From the NCBI GenBank assembly GCA_022648295.1, contig JALCME010000002.1, forward strand, positions 124,001 through 188,000: a stretch of DNA of 64,000 nt. Direction: 5' to 3'. Below, one piece after another: positions 33,882 to 42,566 of the stretch. Numbering within the stretch: the first letter of the stretch is position 1; every line of letters starts with the position of its first letter. Under the pieces are notes generated by a model. That model ran no database searches. It worked only from the letters and a program-made list of their open reading frames with translations, and was not told the origin of the DNA. The position numbers and the translations under genes were made by a program. The stretch is from Bacteroides sp. (GTDB taxonomy: Bacteria; Bacteroidota; Bacteroidia; Bacteroidales; Bacteroidaceae).

Positions 33882-35276
33882 ATGAAAACAAAGAACATAA
33901 ACAATATAAAATCGGTCTACTTCGTCGGTGCAGGGGGCATTGGAATGAGCGCCTTGATCCGCTACTTTTTATCCAAAGGTAAATTCGTCGCCGGATACGA
34001 CCGCACACTCAGCGAGTTGACCGAACATCTTATTACGGAAGGGGCCAAGATACACTACGAAGAGAACGAAGACCTCATCCCGAAGGAATGCAGAGACAAA
34101 GAGACCACACTGGTCATTTATACTCCGGCTGTTCCGCAAGAGCATGCCGAACTCGCCTATTTCCGCAAGAACGGCTTTGAAATCCTAAAACGTGCACAGG
34201 CATTGGGAATCATTACACATAGCAGCAAGGGATTGTGTGTGGCAGGTACACACGGGAAGACAACAACCAGTACGATGACAGCACACCTGTTGCACCAGTC
34301 GCATGTGGGTTGCACCGCTTTTCTCGGAGGCATCTCCCAGAACTATGGAACCAATTTGTTGCTATCACAGACCAGTCCTTACACGGTCATAGAGGCCGAT
34401 GAGTTTGACCGGTCCTTCCATTGGCTATCTCCTTACATGAGTGTGATCACTGCCACAGATCCCGACCATCTGGATATTTATGGAACGAAAGAGGCTTATC
34501 TGGAAAGTTTCCGCCATTACACCACGTTAATCCAGCCGGGAGGAGCACTCATCCTTCACAAGAACCTGGAGTTGCAACCCAACGTACAGCCCGGAGTGAG
34601 AACATACACTTATGCCCGGAACGACGGCGACTTCCATGCTGAAAACATCCGCATCGGAAACGGGGAGATCTTTATCGACTTCGTAGCGCCGGATACGCGT
34701 ATCAAGGACATCCAACTGGGAGTACCTGTCAGCATCAACATAGAGAATGGTATAGCTGCCATGGCATTGGCTCACCTCAATGGCGTGACGGATGAAGAAA
34801 TCAAGCAGGGAATGGCAAGCTTCCGCGGTGTGGAACGCCGTTTCGACTTCAAGATAAAGAACGATCGGATGGTATTCTTAAGCGACTACGCCCACCATCC
34901 GGCCGAAATAAGACAAAGCATCCTCTCTATTCGCGAACTGTATAAAGATAAAAAGATTACAGCTGTCTTCCAGCCACATCTATACACGCGTACCCGCGAC
35001 TTCTACAAAGACTTTGCAGATAGTCTCTCCTTGCTCGATGAAGTCATACTCATAGATATTTATCCGGCACGGGAAAAGCCCATTCCCGGCGTAACCAGCA
35101 AACTCATTTACGACAACCTGCGCCCGGGAATTGAGAAATACCTGTGCAAAAAAGAGGAACTATTAAATATGTTAACTCAACAAGATATCGAAGTATTGAT
35201 TACCTTAGGGGCTGGAGATATAGATAACTATGTACCGGAGATCACCAAACTGTTGGCAGCGAAAGTACAGAACTAA
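33882..35276 (+). CDS. murC: UDP-N-acetylmuramate--L-alanine ligase MurC
   Basis: This first Mur ligase attaches L-alanine to UDP-MurNAc in the cytosol. The N-terminal UDP-binding loop YFVGAGGIGMSALIRYF is present. The P-loop is VAGTHGKTTTSTM, near residue 115, and a FLSDYAHHPAEIRQS block and AVFQPHLYTRTRDF follow. At 464 residues it is normal. It follows the repeat-filled gap after murG and precedes ftsQ by 43 bp. Confidence 0.95.
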   Translation: MKTKNINNIKSVYFVGAGGIGMSALIRYFLSKGKFVAGYDRTLSELTEHLITEGAKIHYEENEDLIPKECRDKETTLVIYTPAVPQEHAELAYFRKNGFEILKRAQALGIITHSSKGLCVAGTHGKTTTSTMTAHLLHQSHVGCTAFLGGISQNYGTNLLLSQTSPYTVIEADEFDRSFHWLSPYMSVITATDPDHLDIYGTKEAYLESFRHYTTLIQPGGALILHKNLELQPNVQPGVRTYTYARNDGDFHAENIRIGNGEIFIDFVAPDTRIKDIQLGVPVSINIENGIAAMALAHLNGVTDEEIKQGMASFRGVERRFDFKIKNDRMVFLSDYAHHPAEIRQSILSIRELYKDKKITAVFQPHLYTRTRDFYKDFADSLSLLDEVILIDIYPAREKPIPGVTSKLIYDNLRPGIEKYLCKKEELLNMLTQQDIEVLITLGAGDIDNYVPEITKLLAAKVQN

Positions 35277-35319
35277 AACCGAAGATAAATGATCACTCTA
35301 AAGATATAAAGATTTTAAT

Positions 35320-36063
35320 ATGCTGAAACGGATTCTACTGTCTATCGCCCTGTTGCTTGTTATCGCTTATTTAGCGATAGCCATTACCACTTTCAACCGG
35401 AAGCCCGCCGGTCAGGTATGCCATGACATGGAATTAATGATCAAAGATACCTCCAACGGCGGTTTCATCACCAAGAAAGAGATTGTATCTTTACTGGAAA
35501 AGAAAGATATTTACCCCGTTGGCAAACCGATGGAAAGCATCCGGTGTAAAAAGCTGGAACAAGAACTCGTGAAACATCCGCTCATAGACAACGTGGAGTG
35601 TTATAAGACCCCAAGTGGAAAAGTCTGTATAGAACTAAGACAGCGAATACCCATTTTACGAATCATGAGCGCAGCCGGTGATGACTACTACATAGACAAC
35701 AAAGGTACGGTGATGCCATCTGACGCAAAATGCGTCGCCCACCTTGCAATAGCAACAGGAAATGTAGAAAAGTCGTTTGCTACGAGGTATTTATATAAGT
35801 TTGGTGTATTTTTGCAGCAGAATGAGTTTTGGAATGCGCAGATCGAGCAGATACACGTACTTCCTGATAAAAACATAGAATTAGTTCCGCGTATAGGTGA
35901 CCAGCTCATTTACTTAGGCAAGCTGGACGGATTTGAAAATAAGCTTGCAAGGGTGAAGACATTCTATGAAAAAGCTTTAAGCAAAGTAGGATGGAACAAG
36001 TACTCCCGCATTAATGTTGAGTTCGGGAACCAGATTATTTGTACCAAACGGGACGCAGAGTGA
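35320..36063 (+). CDS. ftsQ: Cell division protein FtsQ
   Basis: This 247-residue bitopic protein has one N-terminal membrane helix (ILLSIALLLVIAYLAIAITTF). A periplasmic POTRA-like region begins GGFITKKEIVSLLEKKDIYPVGK, and a beta domain follows (RIPILRIMSAAGDDYYIDNKGTVMP). FtsQ bridges FtsL/FtsB-type proteins to the Z-ring machinery. Sequence conservation is weak in this family, so the identification relies on topology, the POTRA pattern and the position between murC and ftsA. Confidence 0.92.
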   Translation: MLKRILLSIALLLVIAYLAIAITTFNRKPAGQVCHDMELMIKDTSNGGFITKKEIVSLLEKKDIYPVGKPMESIRCKKLEQELVKHPLIDNVECYKTPSGKVCIELRQRIPILRIMSAAGDDYYIDNKGTVMPSDAKCVAHLAIATGNVEKSFATRYLYKFGVFLQQNEFWNAQIEQIHVLPDKNIELVPRIGDQLIYLGKLDGFENKLARVKTFYEKALSKVGWNKYSRINVEFGNQIICTKRDAE

Positions 36064-36141
36064 ATAAAAAGGTTAATTTCAATGACCGTACATTAGTTAC
36101 GACTTGTTGGACCTAAAAGATAAATTTGAAAATTTAATTAT

Positions 36142-37560
36142 ATGGCAACAACAGATTTTATCGCCGCTATTGAGTTAAGTTCTTCTAAGATTTCCGGTAT
36201 CGCAGGAAAGAAGAACAGCGACGGAAGTATCCAGGTATTGGCTTACTCGCGTGAAGATGCCGCTTCATTTATTCATAAAGGCGTTATCTACAATATCGAT
36301 AAAACCGCACAAGCCTTAACATCCATCATCAATAAACTGGAGAGTCAGTTGAATAACTCCGTAGCCAAAGTCTATGTAGGCATCAGCGGACAATCACTGC
36401 GGACGGTGAGAAACGTCGTAAGCCGTGAGCTGGAGGAAGAGGGCATCATTTCGCAAGAGCTGGTGGACGGTATTTGCGACGAGAACCTTGAAATTCCTTT
36501 GGTGGATATGAATGTGTTGGATGTAGCTCCGCAAGAATATAAAATAGACAACAACCTGCAAGCCGATCCGGTAGGAGTGGCAGGTAAGCATATCACAGGA
36601 CAGTTCCTCAACATCATAGCCCGCAGTTCATTGAAAAAGAACCTGGAACACAGCTTTGAACAGGCAAGAATAGAAATTGCAGACTTATATATTGCTCCTG
36701 TGGCTCTGGCCAACGCCGTACTCACAGAGAGTGAGATGCGGTCGGGATGTGCTCTGGTGGACTTTGGTGCGGAAACAACCACTATTTCAATATACAAGAA
36801 TAACATTCTGCGATTCCTGAGTGTGTTGCCATTGGGCGGGAGCAGTATCACCCATGATATTACCACGCTGCAAATGGAAGAGGAAGAAGCCGAACAGTTG
36901 AAAGTGAAATACGGTGATGTGCTGTACGAAGAAGAAGATACGGAAACCCCTGCAACGTGCGCACTCGAAGATGGACGCAACATTGAACTTGGTGCATTAA
37001 ATAATATTATTGAAGCACGTGTCGAAGAGATTCTTGCTAATGTATGGAACCAACTGCAACTATCCGGCTACGAAGATAAATTGCTTTCGGGAGTGATCCT
37101 TACCGGTGGGGGGGCCAACCTGAAGAATCTGGAAGAAGCATTCCGTAAACGGAGTAAAACAGATAAAATAAAAACCGCTAAGTTCGTTCACCAGACCATT
37201 CACGGATACAACGATGTATTGAAGAGAGACAGCATGCAAAACACGCTGCTTGGACTACTGATTGCAGGAAATGATAATTGCTGTTTACTGGAAGTGAAAC
37301 AGCCACGGCCCAATATTAGTGAAAACATCAATACCGCAACTCCGGTTGACATGTTTGACAATGATGAAGCATTGAAAGCACAGGAAGCGGCAGCACGTGC
37401 AGCCAAGGCCCAACGCGATAAAGAAGAAAAAGAGCGGAAAGAGCTGGAACGGAAAGAGAAAGAAGACCGGAAGAAAAAGAAGAAAGAAGGTCCCGGATGG
37501 TTTGAGAAGACCTTTAATAAACTATCCAATGAGATCTTCTCGGATGACGATATGCAATAA
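36142..37560 (+). CDS. ftsA: Cell division protein FtsA
   Basis: This 472-residue actin-like protein tethers FtsZ to the membrane. Nucleotide-binding blocks of the actin/Hsp70 fold are visible: AIELSSSKISGIAGKK at the start, ALVDFGAETTTISIY in the middle and GVILTGGGANLKNLEE late. After the core comes a strongly charged Lys/Glu stretch (about 410-450). An amphipathic C-terminal end (WFEKTFNKLSNEIFSDD) is the probable membrane-targeting helix. The linker is longer than in E. coli FtsA. It is 21 bp upstream of ftsZ. Confidence 0.95.
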   Translation: MATTDFIAAIELSSSKISGIAGKKNSDGSIQVLAYSREDAASFIHKGVIYNIDKTAQALTSIINKLESQLNNSVAKVYVGISGQSLRTVRNVVSRELEEEGIISQELVDGICDENLEIPLVDMNVLDVAPQEYKIDNNLQADPVGVAGKHITGQFLNIIARSSLKKNLEHSFEQARIEIADLYIAPVALANAVLTESEMRSGCALVDFGAETTTISIYKNNILRFLSVLPLGGSSITHDITTLQMEEEEAEQLKVKYGDVLYEEEDTETPATCALEDGRNIELGALNNIIEARVEEILANVWNQLQLSGYEDKLLSGVILTGGGANLKNLEEAFRKRSKTDKIKTAKFVHQTIHGYNDVLKRDSMQNTLLGLLIAGNDNCCLLEVKQPRPNISENINTATPVDMFDNDEALKAQEAAARAAKAQRDKEEKERKELERKEKEDRKKKKKEGPGWFEKTFNKLSNEIFSDDDMQ

Positions 37561-37581
37561 ACTCAATTAAATAGGAACACT

Positions 37582-38901
37582 ATGGACGATATAGTAGAAT
37601 TCGATTTCCCTACCGATTCACCCAAGATCATTAAAGTAATCGGTGTAGGAGGTGGAGGCGGAAACGCAGTGAACCACATGTACCGGGAAGGCATACATGA
37701 CGTTACTTTTGTACTGTGCAATACAGACAATCAGGCGTTAAAGGAATCTCCCGTTCCGGTCAAACTACAATTAGGGCGTTCCATTACCGAAGGCTTAGGA
37801 GCGGGGAATCGCCCCGAACGAGCTTCCGAGGCAGCAGAAGAGAGCAGCGAAGAGATAAAAGCATTACTGAACGACGGTACTAAAATGGTGTTTATCACTG
37901 CCGGAATGGGTGGTGGCACAGGCACGGGAGCAGCTCCGGTTATTGCCCGCATAGCCAAGGAAATGGATATTCTCACGGTTGGCATTGTTACCATACCTTT
38001 CATCTTCGAAGGTGAGAAAAAGATTATCCAGGCTTTGGACGGCGTAGAGCGTATAGCCCAGCATGTAGATGCTTTGTTGGTGATTAACAACGAACGTTTG
38101 CGTGAAATCTATTCCGACCTCACCTTTATGAATGCGTTCGGCAAAGCAGATGATACGCTGTCTATTGCAGCCAAGAGTATTGCCGAAATCATTACCATGC
38201 GGGGTACGGTGAATCTGGACTTCGCGGATGTTAAAACAATATTGAAAGACGGCGGAGTGGCCATTATGAGTACAGGTTTCGGTGAAGGCGAAAGCCGGGT
38301 GACCAAAGCCATTGACGATGCCCTTCACTCTCCGTTATTAAACAATAACGATATTTTCAACGCCAAGAAGGTGATGCTGAATGTTTCGTTCTGCGAAACC
38401 TCCGAATTGATGATGGAGGAGATGAACGAGATTCACGAATTTATGAGTAAATTCCGTGAAGGTGTTGAAGTGATTTGGGGAGTAGCCGTAGACAATGAAC
38501 TCGAAAGTAAAGTAAAGATCACCGTTCTGGCCACCGGCTTTGGAGTGGAAGACGTGCCGGGTATGGACAGTGTACTTGAAAAACGGAGCCAGGAAGAGGA
38601 AGAACGGCAACTACTCATTGAAGAGGAAAAGGAGAAAAACAAGGAACGCATCCGGAAGGCGTATGGAGAAAGCGCAAACGGCATTGGCAGCAAGAACATT
38701 CACAAACGCCGCCACATCTACATCTTCAACCCTGAAGATCTGGACAACGCCGACATCATCAGCATGGTGGAAAGCTCCCCTACTTACTTACGGGATAAGA
38801 CTACGCTAAAGAACATCAAAGCCAAAGCGGCGGTGGAAATGCAAATGGCTACCGAAGAAGCGGAAGAGGCTAAGGCACCGGGCGGAGTCATCACTTTTTA
38901 A
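37582..38901 (+). CDS. ftsZ: Cell division protein FtsZ
   Basis: FtsZ is the tubulin-like GTPase that forms the cytokinetic ring. The start of the GTPase domain shows VGGGGGNAVNHMYREG. The tubulin signature GMGGGTGTGAAPVIA is near residue 110, and the T7-loop region reads NLDFADVKTIL. At 439 residues it is longer than E. coli FtsZ because of a charged linker (about 330-390). A conserved Bacteroidetes-type C-terminal segment contains RHIYIFNPEDLDNADIISM and ends PGGVITF. It closes the dcw run; a second, very different tubulin-family protein is encoded at 55873-58962. Confidence 0.97.
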   Translation: MDDIVEFDFPTDSPKIIKVIGVGGGGGNAVNHMYREGIHDVTFVLCNTDNQALKESPVPVKLQLGRSITEGLGAGNRPERASEAAEESSEEIKALLNDGTKMVFITAGMGGGTGTGAAPVIARIAKEMDILTVGIVTIPFIFEGEKKIIQALDGVERIAQHVDALLVINNERLREIYSDLTFMNAFGKADDTLSIAAKSIAEIITMRGTVNLDFADVKTILKDGGVAIMSTGFGEGESRVTKAIDDALHSPLLNNNDIFNAKKVMLNVSFCETSELMMEEMNEIHEFMSKFREGVEVIWGVAVDNELESKVKITVLATGFGVEDVPGMDSVLEKRSQEEEERQLLIEEEKEKNKERIRKAYGESANGIGSKNIHKRRHIYIFNPEDLDNADIISMVESSPTYLRDKTTLKNIKAKAAVEMQMATEEAEEAKAPGGVITF

Positions 38902-38945
38902 AGTAACAAATAGAATTATCGTTAAATCGAAAATACAATAGCTTT

Positions 38946-39395
38946 ATGGATTTATTTGAAAAGGTCAGCGAAGACATAAAAAGCGCAATGAAAGCCAAAG
39001 ACAAAGTGACTCTTGAAACTTTAAGAAACATCAAGAAAGTTTTTCTTGAAGCCAAAACAGCTCCGGGAGCCAATGATACTTTAACCGACGATGCCGCACT
39101 GAAGATTATGCAGAAGTTGGTAAAACAAGGAAAAGATGCTGCCGAAATCTACATTCAGCAGGGACGTCAGGACTTGGCAGACGAAGAACTGGCACAAGTA
39201 AAAGTAATAGAAACCTATCTCCCCAAACAAATGACGGCCGAAGAGCTGGAAGAAGCCCTGAAAGCAATCATATCCGAAGTCGGTGCCAGCAGTGCCAAAG
39301 ACATGGGAAAAGTAATGGGCGTGGCTTCTAAGAAATTAGCCGGACTTGCCGAAGGACGCGCCATTTCCACCAAAGTAAAAGAATTATTGGGATAA
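38946..39395 (+). CDS. GatB/YqeY domain protein
   Basis: This 149-residue helical protein matches the YqeY family: MDLFEKVSEDIKSAMKAKDK, IYIQQGRQDLADEELAQVKVIETYLP and DMGKVMGVASKKLAGLAEGR. The domain also forms the tail of the GatB amidotransferase subunit, where it contacts tRNA. Stand-alone YqeY proteins have no settled function, though tRNA or aminoacylation-related roles are suspected. It lies 44 bp after ftsZ and probably reads through from that operon. A long inverted repeat follows its stop. Confidence 0.92.
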   Translation: MDLFEKVSEDIKSAMKAKDKVTLETLRNIKKVFLEAKTAPGANDTLTDDAALKIMQKLVKQGKDAAEIYIQQGRQDLADEELAQVKVIETYLPKQMTAEELEEALKAIISEVGASSAKDMGKVMGVASKKLAGLAEGRAISTKVKELLG

Positions 39396-39420
39396 TATTC
39401 CTAACTTCTAATTAGAGACT

Positions 39421-39471
39421 GTACTTTCATAAATTTTCCAGACTCTCACATTTCAAAATTTATGAAAGTAC
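39421..39471. terminator. Perfect 17-bp inverted repeat after the YqeY gene
   Basis: GTACTTTCATAAATTTT (39421-39437) and AAAATTTATGAAAGTAC (39455-39471) are perfect inverse complements with a 17-base loop. The AT-rich stem lies 25 bp after the yqeY stop. It may be a terminator or an operator of the downstream gene; it lacks the GC-rich stem and long T-run of a classical terminator. Confidence 0.5.
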
Positions 39472-39500
39472 GGTTTATTACCCCCATCTTGATAAAATTC

Positions 39501-40760
39501 ATGAGAAACAATATACAAGCACGAATATTCACCTTTCTATTAGCCCTGCTGCTATCCTTTTCCGACACCCCTTTGTTGAAGGGACAAACTGTCGAAAGCG
39601 TACCAGAAAATCAGCTAAAGGACTCACTAGCCACCTCTTCACACTTCATCCATAGTTTCAGTATGGAAGTTCACGACGGATATATTTTCCCGACCAAGTC
39701 CTTTTTCAACAGAGACAACGAACTATCCAAGAACATTAATAATTCCTTCTCCACTCACTTTAAATATGCCTTTCAGTTTCGGCCCAATACCCTTCCCGGT
39801 AAGATATACGGAGAGCCATATCAGGGAATAGGACTGGCTTATCATATGTTCGGCGACAAAGAGGAACTGGGAAATCCCATTACTTTTTACCTTTTCCAGG
39901 GAGCAACACTCGGACATCTTTCGCCCAGAATTTCGTTAAACTACGAGTGGAATCTTGGATTATCCACCGGATGGAAACCTTACGACCTCTACGAGAATCC
40001 TTACAATAAAATAATAGGGTCGAAAGTAAACGCCTATATTGACCTCAATTTCTACCTCAGGTGGAAGCTCTCGCGTTACTTTGACTTAAATTCGGGAATA
40101 GCCTTCAATCACTTTTCCAATGGCAATACGGATTATCCGAATGCCGGACTGAATACCGCAGAACTGAAAATAGGGTTAGTCTACAACTTCAACAGAACAG
40201 AGTCCACCCCTGCTAAACCACGATACCTGCTATCCCCCGTCCCCTTATTTCCGCGCCACATCAGCTACGATTTGGTTTTATTCGGTTCATGGAAGCGGAA
40301 GGGAGTCCAATTTGGAGATGAACAGGTACTTGCCCCAGATAAATATACCGTACTGGGCTTCAACTTCGCGCCCATGTACAACTTCGGGTACAGATTCCGG
40401 GCCGGAGTTTCTCTGGATGGTACTTACGACAGCAGCGCCAATGTCTATACAGAAGATTATATTGGGGGCACTGAACAAGAGTTTTTTAAACCGGCCTTCA
40501 ACAGACAGGTGGCTTTGGGACTTTCCGGACGGGCGGAATACGTGATGCCTTACTTTTCAATCAATGCAGGATTGGGTGTCAACGTCTTTCATAAGGGACA
40601 CGATCTAAATGACGTGTATCAGATATTGGCACTCAAAATAAAGATGACCAGAAACACGTTTCTTCACATAGGTTATAGCATTAAAAACTTCCACAATCCC
40701 AATCACCTCATGCTGGGTATTGGCTTCCGTTTTAACAACAAATACCCTTCCATTCACTAA
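39501..40760 (+). CDS. PagL/acyloxyacyl-hydrolase-like outer membrane protein
   Basis: The 419-residue exported protein (signal around IFTFLLALLLSFSDTPLLKGQ) is rich in alternating aromatic beta-strands and ends in a strand (MLGIGFRFNNKYPSI), as outer-membrane barrels do. The segment GIAFNHFSNGNTDYPNAGLN resembles the lipid A 3-O-deacylase PagL active-site region (HxSN), and such Bacteroides proteins are annotated as acyloxyacyl hydrolases. Lipid A remodelling is thus a reasonable but unproven role. I start at 39501; an in-frame ATG at 39462 lies inside the inverted repeat and would add 13 residues before the signal peptide. Confidence 0.75.
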   Translation: MRNNIQARIFTFLLALLLSFSDTPLLKGQTVESVPENQLKDSLATSSHFIHSFSMEVHDGYIFPTKSFFNRDNELSKNINNSFSTHFKYAFQFRPNTLPGKIYGEPYQGIGLAYHMFGDKEELGNPITFYLFQGATLGHLSPRISLNYEWNLGLSTGWKPYDLYENPYNKIIGSKVNAYIDLNFYLRWKLSRYFDLNSGIAFNHFSNGNTDYPNAGLNTAELKIGLVYNFNRTESTPAKPRYLLSPVPLFPRHISYDLVLFGSWKRKGVQFGDEQVLAPDKYTVLGFNFAPMYNFGYRFRAGVSLDGTYDSSANVYTEDYIGGTEQEFFKPAFNRQVALGLSGRAEYVMPYFSINAGLGVNVFHKGHDLNDVYQILALKIKMTRNTFLHIGYSIKNFHNPNHLMLGIGFRFNNKYPSIH

Positions 40761-40854
40761 CAAGCCGTCCTTAATCGGTTCCCTGCCGTTTCCTTTAAAG
40801 GAAAGAGGCAAGATGTGTATAGGCAGAGTAACGCTTCTACGACAGGCTATTATT

Positions 40855-40964
40855 CCTGATATAGCGGCAAGAACTTGCACATATAGTTCCAGCAGATTGC
40901 GCATATAGATCCAACGACCGGCGTATATAGAGCCAATAACCGGCACATATAGATGCAGCAAATA
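40855..40964. repeat. Five-unit array of 22-bp repeats (ATATAG family), copy B
   Basis: ATATAG occurs at 40859, 40881, 40903, 40925 and 40947, exactly 22 bp apart each time. Typical units read GCGCATATAGATCCAACGACCG and GCGTATATAGAGCCAATAACCG, with variable ends. The array fills the gap between the convergent outer-membrane-protein and recO genes. It shares period, core and CCAA element with the array at 11536-11645. Confidence 0.88.
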
Positions 40965-40984
40965 GGCACGTAACATGCAATGAC

Positions 40985-41713
40985 CTAGTCATACAACTCC
41001 CGTAAAATGTCTAAAGATTTCAGTGCCGGGAAATCAGGTAAATGCAGGCGGTAATACTCATTGATTATGTTCAAACAACGCATGCGCTCGGAGCGGTTCA
41101 TTTTAAAAAAGCGCATGGTGTCATAGTTCATCCGCATCAACGCCGCCAAGCGGGAAGCCTCATCCGGAAGAATATAATAGGAATGAAGTTGCGGACGGGA
41201 GGAAATGAAACAGGCATTTTGTAAATCAAAGTAATCTCCCGTCTGGTAATTCTCCAAATTAGGATACAGCCCCAGGAAACGGGAAAGACGCATCAAAAAA
41301 ACCAGATGAAAATTAGCAAAGTTCCCTTGGCAGGCGTCCAGCCAACAGATAGAATGTTGTAAATAAGCAAACAACGGTTTGTTCTCCGCCTCTTCGCGCA
41401 CCGCACGATATAAAAACTCGGCAAGGAAAAGAGCAATAGAAGATTTGTAAGGGTTATAAGGAATAGAAGAAAACGGAGTAAAAGACTTCGCATTCTTCAC
41501 CCTGTAAATATCATTGCGCGAACGGAAATCGGCCTCTAGCTCGACTATAGCCAAAGGTTGAAACAGGACGGACTTAACATTAGCCTTACGGGAACGAGGA
41601 ATAGGGACCATAAAAGAAGCCCTTCCCGTAAACTCCGTATACACCTGCACAATCAGAGACGTATCAGTATATTTCACGGCATGCAATACAATTCCCGTTG
41701 TCCGCTGTAACAT
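40985..41713 (-). CDS. recO: DNA repair protein RecO
   Basis: RecO helps RecR and RecA load onto SSB-coated single-stranded DNA in gap repair and anneals complementary strands. The N-terminal OB-fold is recognisable ([39 protein letters not shown]), followed by a helical C-terminal domain. At 242 residues it is a standard length. The zinc-finger cysteines of some RecO proteins are not evident, as is usual in Bacteroidetes. It is on the minus strand, back to back with the tRNA-Glu/rpsT promoter region. Confidence 0.92.
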   Translation of the reverse strand: MLQRTTGIVLHAVKYTDTSLIVQVYTEFTGRASFMVPIPRSRKANVKSVLFQPLAIVELEADFRSRNDIYRVKNAKSFTPFSSIPYNPYKSSIALFLAEFLYRAVREEAENKPLFAYLQHSICWLDACQGNFANFHLVFLMRLSRFLGLYPNLENYQTGDYFDLQNACFISSRPQLHSYYILPDEASRLAALMRMNYDTMRFFKMNRSERMRCLNIINEYYRLHLPDFPALKSLDILRELYD

Positions 41714-41907
41714 GTAACCCTGTTAGTTTCAATTTGGTAGCAAAACTACTAAAAAAGCAAGGAAAAGCAGATAATTAATGAAAGATAATCAAAGTCCACG
41801 ACAGGAATTATAAAAACCGAAAGTGCATAAGTATTTAGTATTCAGTAAATAACAGTGGGACAGAGCCTTCGCAATACAAAATAAGTTCTTTTTTTCAGAA
41901 GGAATAT

Positions 41908-41938
41908 TTTGTCAATTCAAAAATAGTCTCTACATTTG
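41908..41938 (+). promoter_or_regulatory. Promoter of tRNA-Glu and rpsT
   Basis: TTTG (41908-41911) and TACATTTG (41931-41938) are 19 bp apart, a full Bacteroides promoter match. It lies 55 bp before the tRNA and probably also serves rpsT. Confidence 0.8.
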
Positions 41939-41992
41939 CATCCGCAAACAAAGGACATGCTGTTTGCAAAAGCAGAAATGCTTACCAAGGAT

Positions 41993-42064
41993 GGCCCGTT
42001 CGTCTATCGGTTAGGACGCAAGATTTTCATTCTTGAAAGGGGGGTTCGATTCCCCCACGGGCTA
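41993..42064 (+). tRNA. tRNA-Glu (anticodon TTC)
   Basis: A 72-nt cloverleaf can be folded. The acceptor stem is GGCCCGT/ACGGGCT (first pair a G-T wobble), the D arm has GTCT/GGAC, and the anticodon stem is CAAGA/TCTTG with loop TTTTCAT. The T arm has GGGGG/CCCCC around TTCGATT. The anticodon TTC is at 42026-42028. The CCA end is not encoded (the next bases are CAA). rpsT follows 38 bp downstream. Confidence 0.97.
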
Positions 42065-42102
42065 CAATAAAAATAAACGAATTAAAATAAAGATTAGTCG
42101 AA

Positions 42103-42357
42103 ATGGCAAATCACAAATCATCACTGAAGAGAATCAGACAAGAAGAGAAGAGAAGACTTCATAACAGATATTATGGTAAGACCATGAGAAACGCTGTTAG
42201 AAAACTTCGTGCTACAACAGATAAAGCAGAAGCTATTGCTTTATATCCGAGTGTAACAAAAATGTTGGATAAATTAGCCAAGACTAATATTATTCATAGT
42301 AACAAGGCTAGTAACCTGAAATCTAAGTTGGCTCTCTACATCAATAAGCTAGCTTAA
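42103..42357 (+). CDS. rpsT: 30S ribosomal protein S20
   Basis: This 84-residue, strongly basic helical protein has the S20 start [27 protein letters not shown] (split here only by reading) and the later [21 protein letters not shown]20 binds 16S rRNA early in 30S assembly. It follows tRNA-Glu and is closed by a strong terminator at 42389-42414. Transcription probably starts at the promoter upstream of the tRNA. Confidence 0.96.
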   Translation: MANHKSSLKRIRQEEKRRLHNRYYGKTMRNAVRKLRATTDKAEAIALYPSVTKMLDKLAKTNIIHSNKASNLKSKLALYINKLA

Positions 42358-42388
42358 GTTAAGATTAATATACACAAGAGATAAAAGA

Positions 42389-42414
42389 GGCCGGACTTTT
42401 CAGTTCGGCCTTTT
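42389..42414 (+). terminator. Terminator after rpsT
   Basis: GGCCGGACT (42389-42397) pairs with AGTTCGGCC (42402-42410), with one G-T pair and a four-base loop, followed by TTTTG. Confidence 0.9.
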
Positions 42415-42505
42415 GCACATAACGCCACCTCATCTATCACTTTTTTTCTTAATCAGGAAAAAGGACTTAAAAAGGACTAAACAAATAAATTTATTCATCC
42501 GCAAA

Positions 42506-42537
42506 TCTGTATATCTCAAGTATTTTCACTATATTTG
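42506..42537 (+). promoter_or_regulatory. Promoter of gyrB
   Basis: TATATTTG (42530-42537) is an exact -7 match 29 bp before the gyrB ATG. TCTG at 42506-42509 lies 20 bp upstream and differs from the -33 TTTG by one base. Confidence 0.6.
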
Positions 42538-42566
42538 CTTTATTATTTGAATAAGTAAATTATATT

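Noticed and set aside
36372-36983. Minus-strand open frame (203 codons)
   Set aside because: It is antisense to ftsA. Its Ser/Thr-rich composition is the mirror of FtsA codons, not a real protein.
40855-40964. Possible CRISPR array
   Set aside because: Units are 22 bp with gradual divergence, no fixed repeat and unique spacer alternation, and no cas genes are in the window.
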